In this document: one piece after another, positions 8,685 through 16,862 of the stretch
Numbering within the stretch: the stretch's first letter is position 1
How the letters are laid out: each line of letters starts with the position of its first letter
Origin: Neobacillus sp. PS3-34
Lineage (GTDB): Bacteria > Bacillota > Bacilli > Bacillales > Cytobacillaceae
NCBI RefSeq assembly: GCF_030915465.1
Contig: NZ_CP133267.1
Location: 1,711,001-1,775,000, forward strand
Reading direction: 5' to 3'
DNA length: 64,000 nucleotides
The notes under the pieces: model-generated
What the model was told of the DNA's origin: nothing
Databases searched by the model: none
The model's input: the letters and a program-made list of their open reading frames with translations, nothing else
Position numbers and translations under genes: made by a program

Positions 8685-9829
8685 CTATAATCCCAAATTC
8701 TTTGCAATAATCGTTTTCATAATTTCATTCGTTCCGGCATAAATGCTTGCAACCGGAATGTCACGGTACCTTCTAGCAATCTCGTATTCTTCCATATAAC
8801 CGTAGCCGCCATGCAGCTGCATGCATTCCGAAGCTATTCTCTTTGCCATATCCGTGAGCTTCCACTTCGCCATTGAAACCTTTGTGACTACATTCTCACC
8901 ATTTATATGATCGACAATTAATCCATCCAGGAAGGCTCTTCCCATTTCTATCTCGGTTGCCATTTCCGCCATCTTAAATTGCGTGTTTTGGAACTGGCTG
9001 ATTGCCTTACCGAACGCTTGCCGACTCTTCACATATTCGAGCGTCAACCTAAACATTTCTTCAGCAGCGATTTGCGCTGCAATCGCCACGACAAGGCGTT
9101 CCTGCTGAAGCTTTTCCATTAAATACATAAAACCTTTTCCCTCTTCACCGAGAAGATTTTCTTTCGGAACTATGCAGTCCTCAAAAATTAGTTCTGCTGT
9201 ATCCTGGCAATGAAGGCCGACCTTATTCAACTTCCGCCCTCTGGAAAAGCCGGGAGAATCTCTTTCTACCAATAGGAGGCTGACGCCCTTATGTTTTGGC
9301 ACCACCTTCAGATCTGTCTTGCAGGCGACGATGATTAAGTCTGAATGGATTCCATTAGTGATGAACGTCTTTTGTCCGTTTAAAACATAATGGCTTCCCT
9401 CAAGCCTTGCAGTGGTTGAAATGTTGGCAAGATCAGAACCTGTTCCAGGCTCCGTCATCGCAATCGCCGTAATCATTTCTCCCGTCACACACTGCGGCAG
9501 CCAGCGTTTCTTTTGTTCTTCCGTTCCGTAAGCTGTAATATAAGGAACTACAATATCATTATGAAGGCCGATACCAACAATGCGGAGCCCACCCTCTCCA
9601 ATTCTTCATTAATGATGACAGAAAAACCCCAATCAACCCCGCTTCCGCCATATTTTTCATCCAAATCCGGGCATAGGAACCCCTGCTCACCCATCTTTGT
9701 CCAGAAGGACCGCGGAATGATCCTATCTTCCTCCCATTTTTCATAGTTTGGGTATGCTTCTTTTTCAAGGAATTTTCTCAATGACTTCCGAAACATCACA
9801 TGCTCTTCTTTTAAGTATAGATGGCCCAT
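8685..9829 (-). CDS. acyl-CoA dehydrogenase, long-chain/isovaleryl type (frameshifted)
   Basis: First gene of the operon: FAD-dependent alpha,beta-dehydrogenation of an acyl-CoA. The frame breaks at the GGCC at 9566-9569; repair gives SALLVSALHNDIVVPYITAYG and a 381-residue protein, the normal length. The FAD/substrate motifs AMTEPGTGSDLAN and FITNG are present. The C-terminus has YAGTNEIM, not the YEGT of medium-chain enzymes. The catalytic Glu is therefore expected in the LQQERL segment, as in long-chain and isovaleryl-CoA dehydrogenases. The start ATG at 9829 has AAGGAGGATT upstream. No enoyl-CoA hydratase gene is in this operon, so that step must come from elsewhere. Confidence 0.88.
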
Positions 9830-9963
9830 TCACAATCCTCCTTTTGTAATCGCTTACGTTTTAATGTAAATCACCTTGTACCTTCCATAATAACAGGTTT
9901 ATTTCTGATTTACGCAATAATAGTTACAATATTCCAAAAATTTATTTAACAGTATAAAAAACA

Positions 9964-9993
9964 AAAAAGTGTCCGATTGAGGACACTTTATAC
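9964..9993 (-). terminator. terminator of the 46-codon gene
   Basis: Read on the minus strand, AAAGTGTCC-TCAATC-GGACACTTT is followed by a T-rich run. It lies 50 bases after the stop of the small gene at 10042 and before the acyl-CoA operon. Confidence 0.8.
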
Positions 9994-10041
9994 AAAACTA
10001 ATATCACATATTATTTAAAGAGGCATAAAAATCCCCTTAAT

Positions 10042-10182
10042 TTATAAGTTAATTACCTTCCCTAACAGTTTAATATCATTATATATTTCTTGCTTGATAG
10101 TTGTATCGGTACAATTATGATAATCAATCATCAAGCGGCCAAGTTCCCGTATAAACATAAGATGTTCAAAGTTGTCTGCCAT
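10042..10182 (-). CDS. small 46-residue protein of unknown function
   Basis: ATG at 10182 behind GAGGTG, stop TAA at 10042-10044, product MADNFEHLMFIRELGRLMID and on to KLLGKVINL. It is predicted to be mostly helical, with mixed charge and no membrane segment. Its own terminator follows at 9964-9993, which makes a real transcript likely. Length and helical-hairpin character recall small Bacillus regulators such as Sda or Spo0E-like proteins, but the signature residues of neither family are evident, so no function is assigned. Confidence 0.55.
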   Translation of the reverse strand: MADNFEHLMFIRELGRLMIDYHNCTDTTIKQEIYNDIKLLGKVINL

Positions 10183-10332
10183 TTATGCACCTCTAATCCA
10201 CAAAAATCTATATAATCTTTATTCCCTTTTTTTCAAAAATAAATCATAAATTTCATTCCAATTATTGCCTTTGATTATATTCCATACTAATTTGATTTTA
10301 CTTTGTAAATATGGGAGATGAAACATCTGCCA

Positions 10333-10361
10333 TTGAATTCATCAAAGGAATGATGTATTAT
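10333..10361 (+). promoter_or_regulatory. sigma-A promoter of the 6S-like RNA
   Basis: TTGAAT (10333-10338), a 17-base spacer and TATTAT (10356-10361). It predicts a transcript start near 10368-10370, exactly where the folded RNA begins. Confidence 0.65.
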
Positions 10362-10368
10362 TCTTATA

Positions 10369-10563
10369 TAAGCTGCGTTGTTCGTAATGATAATTAAGTT
10401 TTAACCTTTAAGCTGTAATAGGGAGTTTTACATTGAAACCCGCATGACAAGCCTCCGTCTATATGACAAGGAGGACAGGCAGGAAGGTTTCTGCGAACAC
10501 CCACTTTGAGGAGTGGTGGTTTAAAACTTTCTTATACTTGACTACGGCAAAGGCGGCTTCCTA
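10369..10563 (+). ncRNA. candidate 6S RNA
   Basis: About 195 nt without a reading frame but strongly foldable into a 6S-type rod. AAGTTTTAACC (10396-10406) pairs with GGTTTAAAACTT (10518-10529). GAAACC (10435-10440) pairs with GGTTTC (10486-10491). CCTCC (10452-10456) pairs with GGAGG (10470-10474). A small CCAC/GTGG hairpin lies in the 3' strand next to the unpaired central region, as in Firmicute 6S RNA, which holds sigma-A RNA polymerase in stationary phase. The RNA has its own promoter and a strong terminator. The family call rests on shape and remembered sequence character; a covariance-model search would settle it. Confidence 0.6.
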
Positions 10564-10573
10564 ATTAAACATC

Positions 10574-10606
10574 AAACCAGTTCCTTATCGGAACTGGTTT
10601 TTATTT
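10574..10606. terminator. bidirectional terminator
   Basis: AAACCAGTTCC / GGAACTGGTTT with a short loop, then TTTATTTTAT. It ends the 6S-like RNA on the plus strand and the ABC exporter operon on the minus strand. Confidence 0.9.
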
Positions 10607-10608
10607 TA

Positions 10609-11817
10609 TCATCCGCTTTTCGCAAGCTTTACTACATCTTTAATCGTGGTTTTGCTGGTATATCTCATGACACCATTCAAGTAAATGCGGTTTGCAAAAA
10701 TGCCAATTACGAGAATCGCGGTCACTAATATGAGCAGAGACAGAACGATCTCCAGCACCGAAGCCTCGCCTAATACAATCCTTGAAAACGTAACGATCGG
10801 CGAGAAAAATGGAAAATAGGATCCTACGACTACCATTGTGTCATTGGGATTGAACATCGATTTCATTCCGAGGAAAAATCCGCCCATCAGCAGGAGTGAT
10901 ACAGGAAAAACAACTGATGATATATCCTCTAGCCTGTTTATTACTGATGCAACTGCAGCATATAACAAGGCGTATAATATGAATCCTAATGAAAAGTATA
11001 ACGCTAGAAATAAAAACACCTTTATGTTTAGCACCGATAAATCAAGAGGCATTGAGAACAAAGTCAGTTCATCTGTTGTCCATCCAATCGCTTTTGATAG
11101 CCCATATCCTGCTGCCACAGCTAAAATTTGTGATAAACCAATAATCATGGAAGAAATGATTTTGGCGTACATCATCACAATCGGCTTAACCTTTGTAATC
11201 ATAATTTCCATGACTCTTGATGTTTTCTCTCCTGAAACGCTCATGGATACCATCTGTCCAAACATCATAATGAATAAATACATAAGAAAGATAAAAAAGT
11301 ATACAAGGCCTGTCGAATCACTCTTTTTCAATGGCTTCTCTTTGATTGGAACCTCTGTCAAAAGCGCTTGTGCCGTTTCTGGCTGGACCTGTTTATCCAC
11401 CATGACCTTATTAAGGTATTGTGGCTGAATCTCGGCCTTGACTAAATTTACAAGTTCAAAGCTGGGTACCCGTTCGTGAAAATATTCAACCGAAGGATGT
11501 TCGGCGTCACCAGAAACAACAAGCAGCGCATCGGTATCTCCGTCTTTTACTTTTCCCTTAAGCTTTTTCAAGTCTGCTTCAGCGGCTTCTTTAAATTTGC
11601 CGAATTGGCCGACCTTATTTAAGTGTTCAACATCCAATTTATATTTTGGGGAAGAATTTACAACTGAAACCGCCATTTTTTCATCCTGCCCAAAGTAATG
11701 GGTAAAGCCGAAAAAGCCCAAAATGGCTGCAAACAGGATGACAATCGTAATCTTAAAGCTTTTGGCAGATAACCCTTCTTTCAGGTGAAACATCAATACA
11801 GTAAGGAATTTGTTCAT
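10609..11817 (-). CDS. ABC exporter permease (NatB/YhaP-like)
   Basis: 402-residue ABC-2 type membrane subunit. One membrane helix near residues 23-45 is followed by a large extracytoplasmic domain (to about residue 165), then five or six helices in the C-terminal half (for example FFIFLMYLFIMMFGQMVSMS). NatAB of Bacillus, a Na+-extruding pump, and YhaPQ share this design. The cargo is not visible in sequence. The start lies only 3 bases from the stop of the ATPase gene, so the two are co-translated. The call is firm for ABC-2 permease and weaker for Na+ export. Confidence 0.85.
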   Translation of the reverse strand: MNKFLTVLMFHLKEGLSAKSFKITIVILFAAILGFFGFTHYFGQDEKMAVSVVNSSPKYKLDVEHLNKVGQFGKFKEAAEADLKKLKGKVKDGDTDALLVVSGDAEHPSVEYFHERVPSFELVNLVKAEIQPQYLNKVMVDKQVQPETAQALLTEVPIKEKPLKKSDSTGLVYFFIFLMYLFIMMFGQMVSMSVSGEKTSRVMEIMITKVKPIVMMYAKIISSMIIGLSQILAVAAGYGLSKAIGWTTDELTLFSMPLDLSVLNIKVFLFLALYFSLGFILYALLYAAVASVINRLEDISSVVFPVSLLLMGGFFLGMKSMFNPNDTMVVVGSYFPFFSPIVTFSRIVLGEASVLEIVLSLLILVTAILVIGIFANRIYLNGVMRYTSKTTIKDVVKLAKSG

Positions 11818-11820
11818 GGT

Positions 11821-12703
11821 TTAACTCACCCTCTCAACGAAAATCTGGTGCAGGCTTGGCTCTAACAATGAAAAATTACGAATCGGTATGCTTTTTCCGG
11901 AAAGGGCATTCAGGATGTCTAATCCCTCACTCTCGTTATGTACCTTGGTTATATACGTAGACCCCTTCTTTTCATGGGTTATGTTTAAATCCATAAAAAC
12001 AGGCTCCAAAGGCAGGTCAGATGTAATCGAAAGGTTTTTATAGCCATAGTCATCCTTTACCTTTTGCAATCTACCGGCCACTACAATTTCTCCATCCTTC
12101 ATCATGCAGATATTTTCGCAAAATGTTTCAATTTGTTCCATCCGGTGGCTTGATAGAATAATCGTTTTGTTTTGCTTGATTTGCTCCTCGAGCACTTCAC
12201 TTAGCATGGTGGCATTAATGGGATCAAGGCCGCTGAAAGGTTCGTCCAGAATGATTATTTCCGGATCATGCAGCAGCGTACTTATAATCTGGATTTTCTG
12301 CTGATTTCCTTTGGAAAGTTCGCCAGCCTGTTTATTTTTATAATGAGGTATCTCAAAACGCTCGAGCCAATAATCGATTTTTCCATCGATTGTTTTTTTA
12401 TCCATACCCTCCAGCCTTCCAAAGTAACGAAGCTGTTCAGCTATTTTTGTTTTTGCGTACAATCCCCGTTCTTCCGGCAAATAGCCAATGGATAAGTCAT
12501 CCCTCTTAAACGGCTGCCCATCCCAGCTGATCGTACCTCCATCCGGCCTAATCAACTCGAGCATCATTTTGATGGTCGTTGTCTTGCCGGCTCCGTTCCT
12601 ACCGAGCAGCCAGCACCTGTCCCTTGGGAAGTTCTATTGAAATATTGTTAACCGCTGCTTTATCTCCATATCGCTTGGTTAAGTTTTGAATTGATAAAGT
12701 CAT
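11821..12703 (-). CDS. ABC transporter ATP-binding subunit (frameshifted in Walker A)
   Basis: About 294 residues, the partner of the downstream permease. The ATG at 12703 (MTLSIQNLTKRYGDKAAV) is behind AAGGGGG. A two-base loss, or one gain, at CTGGCTG near 12610 breaks the frame right at the Walker A motif; repair gives LLGRNGAGKTTTIKMM. Signature LSKGNQQKIQ, Walker B IIILDEPFSGLDP and the switch His (SSHRMEQ) are intact. The C-terminal ~70 residues match the regulatory extension of NatA-type exporters. The restored base makes GGCC, as at most other shifts in this window. Confidence 0.85.
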
Positions 12704-12928
12704 TTCCATTCCCCCTTAAAAATACTTACTATGCACTTATATTCTTTTTCTTTACAGAGAATTTTTTTCAAAAAAACATAAAAAAAGATATTTCAGGAAT
12801 AAAAAGAAAAATTACCCAATTAATATATCATTCTCTCATTCTTTTGTTAATAAATTTCGTAAAACTAAATATTTTTAGAAATGAATTACCCTATATTCTG
12901 AATCTTCGAAACAAAAGGACCACACTTT

Positions 12929-12936
12929 GCTATAAT
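12929..12936 (+). promoter_or_regulatory. extended -10 promoter for the EmrE/EamA-type transporter
   Basis: TGC-TATAAT, with the -10 box at 12931-12936. The -35 region is weak. The predicted transcript would start close to an in-frame ATG at 12942, arguing that translation starts later, at 13005. Confidence 0.55.
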
Positions 12937-13004
12937 GGTTAATGGAAAAAATAAAAAAATTAAATTGGATGCCTTTGATTGGAAAGACAAAGGAGGGAAT
13001 GGAA

Positions 13005-13976
13005 TTGCGACCTATTATATTAGGTATTAGTGCAGCATTCTTTTTTGCTGTTACATTTATTCTCAATCGGTCAATGGAATTGTCTGGCGGCAGCTGGCTA
13101 TGGAGTGCATCACTAAGATACTTTTTTATGGTTCCATTCTTATTATCCATTGTCATGATAAGGAAAAACCTTCGCCCTCTTTTGCAGATGATGAAGGAAC
13201 AGCCAGGATCATGGCTTTTATGGAGCTTTATAGGATTTGGTCTGTTTTATGCCCCATTGTGCTTTGCTGCAGCATACTCACCAGGTTGGCTTATTGCTGG
13301 AACCTGGCAAATTACGATCATATCTGGATCTTTGCTCGCCCCGTTATTTATGGAAACCATCCATACAAAAAACGAAATCCTTAAAACAAGGGGAAGAATT
13401 CCTTTTAAAGGGCTCTCGATGTCCTTGATCATTCTGCTGGGTATTATTTTTATGCAAGTTGAACAGGCGAAACACATTTCGTTCGGCGGATTGCTGCTCG
13501 GCGCTGTCCCAGTTGTGATTGCCTCATTTGCCTATCCGCTCGGCAACCGAAAAATGATGGACATCTGCAAAGGACGTTTGGATGCCTATCAGCGTGTCCT
13601 CGGGATGACTTTGGCGAGTTTGCCTATATGGATTGTACTATCACTTTATGCAATTTTCACAGCAGGAGCGCCAAGCATCGGGCAAACCTATCAGTCTCTT
13701 TTGGTGGCCATAAGTTCAGGAGTTGTTGCAACGGTCCTATTTTTCAATGCAACGGATCTGGTCAGAGGCAATATGCAAAAGCTGGCTTCCGTGGAAGCGA
13801 CCCAGTCAATCGAGGTGTTATTTGCTCTGGCAGGCGAGCTTGTTTTCCTATCTACCCCAATACCTTCGGTGCTATCGTGGTGCGGCATCTTCCTCGTAAC
13901 GCTAGGTATGATATTGCATAGCTTTACCTCAAATAAAAAAGAACCCAGACAAAGGCGAGCGATAAATGCCTCGTAA
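13005..13976 (+). CDS. multidrug resistance efflux transporter family (EmrE/EamA superfamily)
   Basis: About 323 residues with roughly ten hydrophobic helices, a drug/metabolite-superfamily exporter of unknown substrate. I chose the TTG at 13005 (encoding fMet, then RPIILGISAAFFFAVTF) because AGGAGG lies 8 bases upstream. The earlier in-frame ATG at 12942 has no ribosome site and coincides with the likely transcript start. The N-terminal half has the LNRSMEL and WLWSASLRYFFM pattern of this family; the C-terminal half repeats it with EATQSIEVLFALAGE. It is followed by the first copy of a three-copy intergenic repeat. Confidence 0.8.
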   Translation: MRPIILGISAAFFFAVTFILNRSMELSGGSWLWSASLRYFFMVPFLLSIVMIRKNLRPLLQMMKEQPGSWLLWSFIGFGLFYAPLCFAAAYSPGWLIAGTWQITIISGSLLAPLFMETIHTKNEILKTRGRIPFKGLSMSLIILLGIIFMQVEQAKHISFGGLLLGAVPVVIASFAYPLGNRKMMDICKGRLDAYQRVLGMTLASLPIWIVLSLYAIFTAGAPSIGQTYQSLLVAISSGVVATVLFFNATDLVRGNMQKLASVEATQSIEVLFALAGELVFLSTPIPSVLSWCGIFLVTLGMILHSFTSNKKEPRQRRAINAS

Positions 13977-14005
13977 ATCCTGATTATTAATCCTATTCTT
14001 TAAAA

Positions 14006-14244
14006 GAACAAAAGGCGCAAGCGCCCTGTTTAGCCCCGACAGGCATAAGACGAATCACGCAGGAAATCCTGATTTCTGAAGTGATTTGGCTTATGACCCC
14101 GAGCTGCTCCAAGCATCACCTAAAGGTCATGCTTGGAGCAAGATATTCAAAGGAGCTATTCAAAGGTGAAAACTGGCTGGGGGCTGGAGCTAGATTAATA
14201 CAACTTGTAGAAGTTATCCGCACCATTTAATTTTATAATTTCCT
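14006..14244 (+). repeat. three-module intergenic repeat, copy A
   Basis: 239 bp. The left module starts GAACAAAAGGCGCAAGCGCC and contains a long imperfect hairpin (CATAAG, AATCAC and GAAATC each pair with a downstream complement). The right module begins GCTAGATTAATAC and ends TTATAATTTCCT. Between them lies a copy-specific insert holding an 11-bp perfect hairpin (GCTCCAAGCAT/ATGCTTGGAGC). Other copies are at 17566-17794 and 57222-57390, in the same orientation and also between convergent genes. Confidence 0.9.
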
Positions 14245-14251
14245 TGGTGAT

Positions 14252-14297
14252 GAAAAAGCTGTCTGGTTATCCCATGGGATTCAGACAGCTTTTTTAT
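14252..14297. terminator. bidirectional terminator
   Basis: AAAAAGCTGTCTG / CAGACAGCTTTTT around a loop, immediately after repeat copy A and before the stop of the isochorismatase-like gene. Confidence 0.9.
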
Positions 14298-14298
14298 T

Positions 14299-14793
14299 TT
14301 AAAACCCTTTAGTTTTGAACATATACTCTACTACTTTAATTGAGGTCGTTCTGTAAATATCCTGAACAAAGTCCACATATTTCTCGTTGCTGCTGGCGAT
14401 TCCATGTTGAAGCAGCGCTGGTTCAAATCCCCTTTCCATTGCACCCTGATATGTAGCCTGGACACAGTATTCTGCGGCAAACCCGCAAATCAGCACCATA
14501 CCGACGTTCAAGTCCTTCAAAATATTTTCGAGATCCGTTTGCCAGAATGAATTTGAAAACCGTTTTGAAATAAAAATATCCGTTTTGTCTGCATCCATTT
14601 TTTCATATAGATCATAGCCTGGGGACTCTACGCCTGGATCTTCATCCTGAATAAAAATGACAGGCTGGTCGGCTTCCCGGAATTTATGTATTGAATAATT
14701 AACATAACCCAGGATGCCCTGCAGGCTTTTCCTGCAATTATCCATTCCAAAATAAGCATTTTGCATATCGACAACTATAAGTGCAGTGTTCAT
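14299..14793 (-). CDS. isochorismatase-family cysteine hydrolase
   Basis: 164-residue alpha/beta hydrolase of the isochorismatase/nicotinamidase superfamily. The catalytic triad is readable: Asp in ALIVVDMQNAY (residue 9), Lys in FISKRFSNSFW (about residue 77) and Cys in CGFAAEYCVQ (about residue 114). The cis-peptide region ICGFAAEYC is typical. The substrate could be an amide such as nicotinamide or a carbamate, but no neighbour narrows it. It is monocistronic, with AGGAGATGG before the ATG, and convergent with the transporter gene. Confidence 0.88.
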   Translation of the reverse strand: MNTALIVVDMQNAYFGMDNCRKSLQGILGYVNYSIHKFREADQPVIFIQDEDPGVESPGYDLYEKMDADKTDIFISKRFSNSFWQTDLENILKDLNVGMVLICGFAAEYCVQATYQGAMERGFEPALLQHGIASSNEKYVDFVQDIYRTTSIKVVEYMFKTKGF

Positions 14794-14973
14794 ATTAATT
14801 CCATCTCCTATTAATAACTGTTTTTGAATATCTCAAGAATAATAAAGATTCCACTAAATAGTAAGATAAAGAAGGATTTATCTTTTTAAAAAAAGAATAA
14901 GTAATTAATTCGTATTGGTGAAACCTATCAATCAGACAAATCATTTAGAAACTAAACGAGGGGAGCACTAAAA

Positions 14974-15795
14974 ATGGATGTAACTGATAACCAAAGAGCG
15001 GAACTTACAGAATTTATTATCGCCAACAGAGCAAACTTCGAGGAAAAACTGTTAAAAGAGGCAGTTAACGTTGCTTCCAAAATTAATGAAATTTTACTTA
15101 CTGGAAATATTGATCTTTTAAAAAATGCAGAAAAATTAGTTCTGAATGTTATAGAACAGAAAGATAAAGAGCTCATTGCTTTTGCAAAATATGAAGGTGT
15201 GGCTTGGGCGCAGCATTCATTAACTTTATCATTCAAACTGGAATGGGTACAGGCAATTAGACGAACACTTTGGCATTTTCTTCATAAATACGAACGCTTA
15301 AACGAAAAAACTTTTAATCGTGATTATTTTTTCGATTTAGAAAAAAAAGTAAATGATCAAGTGGACCAGTTTCTTAACAATTTTTTCATTAGCTATTCAA
15401 ATTTCAAAGATGAATTACTTAATTCTCAAAGAAAATTGGTTGAACATCTCTCCGTTCCAATTATACCAATTAGCACATCTGTTGCAGTATTGCCGTTGAT
15501 TGGCATACTTGATTCATATCGTATGCAAATAATTGAAGAAAAAGTGTTGATGGATATATCAAATTTAAAAATCCAAACATTGATTATGGATCTTTCTGGT
15601 ATAGGTGAAATGGAGATAGATGTAATTGATCATTTCCAAAGAGTACTAAGTGGTATTTCCATGATGGGATGTAAAGCAGTCATTACAGGTCTACGCCCCG
15701 AGCTTGTCAGAAAAATGATCAACTCAAGAGTTTCCTTTGACCTTCAGTCAGAAACAAAGGGAACGTTACAGCAAACATTAAGGGAATATATATAA
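14974..15795 (+). CDS. RsbR-type STAS protein (stressosome component paralogue)
   Basis: 273 residues, the usual RsbR length. Residues about 1-150 form a helical, globin-like sensor domain. Residues about 158-273 form a STAS domain (PIIPISTSVAVLPLIGILDS and MDLSGIGEMEIDVIDHF). RsbR proteins build the stressosome that releases RsbT to switch on sigma-B. In RsbRA the segment DLTGVPVVDTMVA carries the phosphorylated Thr171; here the aligned residue is Ile (MEIDV), so that site is lost. The second Thr, in AVITGLRPEL, is kept. The start follows GAGGGGAG. The gene stands alone, not in an rsb operon. Confidence 0.82.
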   Translation: MDVTDNQRAELTEFIIANRANFEEKLLKEAVNVASKINEILLTGNIDLLKNAEKLVLNVIEQKDKELIAFAKYEGVAWAQHSLTLSFKLEWVQAIRRTLWHFLHKYERLNEKTFNRDYFFDLEKKVNDQVDQFLNNFFISYSNFKDELLNSQRKLVEHLSVPIIPISTSVAVLPLIGILDSYRMQIIEEKVLMDISNLKIQTLIMDLSGIGEMEIDVIDHFQRVLSGISMMGCKAVITGLRPELVRKMINSRVSFDLQSETKGTLQQTLREYI

Positions 15796-15843
15796 GTTGA
15801 TACGCTTAAATAGGTTGATTTAGGACTTCAGTAAAATATTGAA

Positions 15844-15877
15844 TAAACACCCCTTGAAGGCTCAAGGGGTGTTTATT
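15844..15877. terminator. bidirectional terminator
   Basis: AATAAACACCCCTTGA / TCAAGGGGTGTTTATT with a tiny loop, between the convergent STAS and SDR genes. Confidence 0.92.
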
Positions 15878-15945
15878 CGTTGAACTTTATCCGTTATGAA
15901 TGAATGTATTCATCATTAAGATATTAACAGCAATCATAACATGCT

Positions 15946-16713
15946 TTATTTCGGCTGCATCCGAATCGCTCCGTCGAGGCGAATCGTTTCCCCGTTCAGC
16001 ATCGGGTTTTCGATGATACTCCCTGCAAGCTGTGCATACTCTTCTGGATGTCCGAGGCGCGAAGGAAATGGAACCATTTCCCCAAGCGAATCCCTAGCTT
16101 CTGGTGGAAGTGAATCAAACATCGGCGTATGGAACAACCCAGGTGCGATCGCCATTACCCTGACGCCGTATCTCGCAAGTTCCCTCGCAAGAGGCAGAGT
16201 CATGCCGACAATTCCGCCTTTTGACGCGCTATATGCTGCCTGGCCAATCTGCCCTTCAAAGGCAGCCACAGAAGCAGTGTTAATGATGACCCCTCTCTCT
16301 CCTTTTTCATTGACCCCATTTTCTATCATTTTTTCAGAGGCGAGCCGGATTACATTAAAGGTACCGATCAGGTTGACTGAAATGACCTTGGAAAACAATG
16401 AAAGGCTGTGAACCCCTTTACGTCCCAAAAGCTTCTCCGCTATGCCAATGCCTGCACAATTAATGACTGTATTGATTCTACCCATCTTTTGGATGGCATG
16501 CTCAACTGCCGCCTGGACATCTTCTTCCTTCGTCACATCCGTTTTTAGAAAAGAAACTGCCTCTCCCAGCTCGCTGCAGACCCTTTGCCCGTTTTCTTCA
16601 GACAAATCTAGTATGACCGCCTTCCCGCCATTCCCAACAATTTTTCTGACAGTAGCTTCCCCAAGCCCTGAAGCTCCTCCGGTTACGAGTGCACGGCATT
16701 CTTTTAATTCCAT
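15946..16713 (-). CDS. SDR 3-hydroxyacyl-CoA dehydrogenase (type II, HSD10-like)
   Basis: 255-residue short-chain dehydrogenase. The NAD site is [11 protein letters not shown] near the N-terminus. NCAG follows at about residue 86. The catalytic Ser is in [12 protein letters not shown] and the YxxxK pair in AAYSASKGG. The [24 protein letters not shown] stretch is typical of type II 3-hydroxyacyl-CoA / 2-methyl-3-hydroxybutyryl-CoA dehydrogenases. It could supply the hydroxyacyl-CoA oxidation step missing from the acyl-CoA operon at 3-10 kb, particularly for 2-methyl-branched substrates; that link is inference. It is monocistronic. Confidence 0.85.
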   Translation of the reverse strand: MELKECRALVTGGASGLGEATVRKIVGNGGKAVILDLSEENGQRVCSELGEAVSFLKTDVTKEEDVQAAVEHAIQKMGRINTVINCAGIGIAEKLLGRKGVHSLSLFSKVISVNLIGTFNVIRLASEKMIENGVNEKGERGVIINTASVAAFEGQIGQAAYSASKGGIVGMTLPLARELARYGVRVMAIAPGLFHTPMFDSLPPEARDSLGEMVPFPSRLGHPEEYAQLAGSIIENPMLNGETIRLDGAIRMQPK

Positions 16714-16862
16714 TAAAACAGCCTCCCCAAAAATAGTTTTTAAGGTTAAAATAATCCTGTTCTAAAGTTATTCTTCATCAACAAAAAATACCCTGTATTT
16801 AAGATTTACAATTTTAAACAAATAGTAAATAATTTTATCAATAACCTTAAAGGAGAATATCC

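Noticed and set aside
12942..13004. ATG at 12942 as start of the EmrE/EamA-type transporter
   Set aside because: It coincides with the predicted transcript start and has no ribosome site; the TTG at 13005 has AGGAGG at ideal spacing and begins at the first membrane helix.
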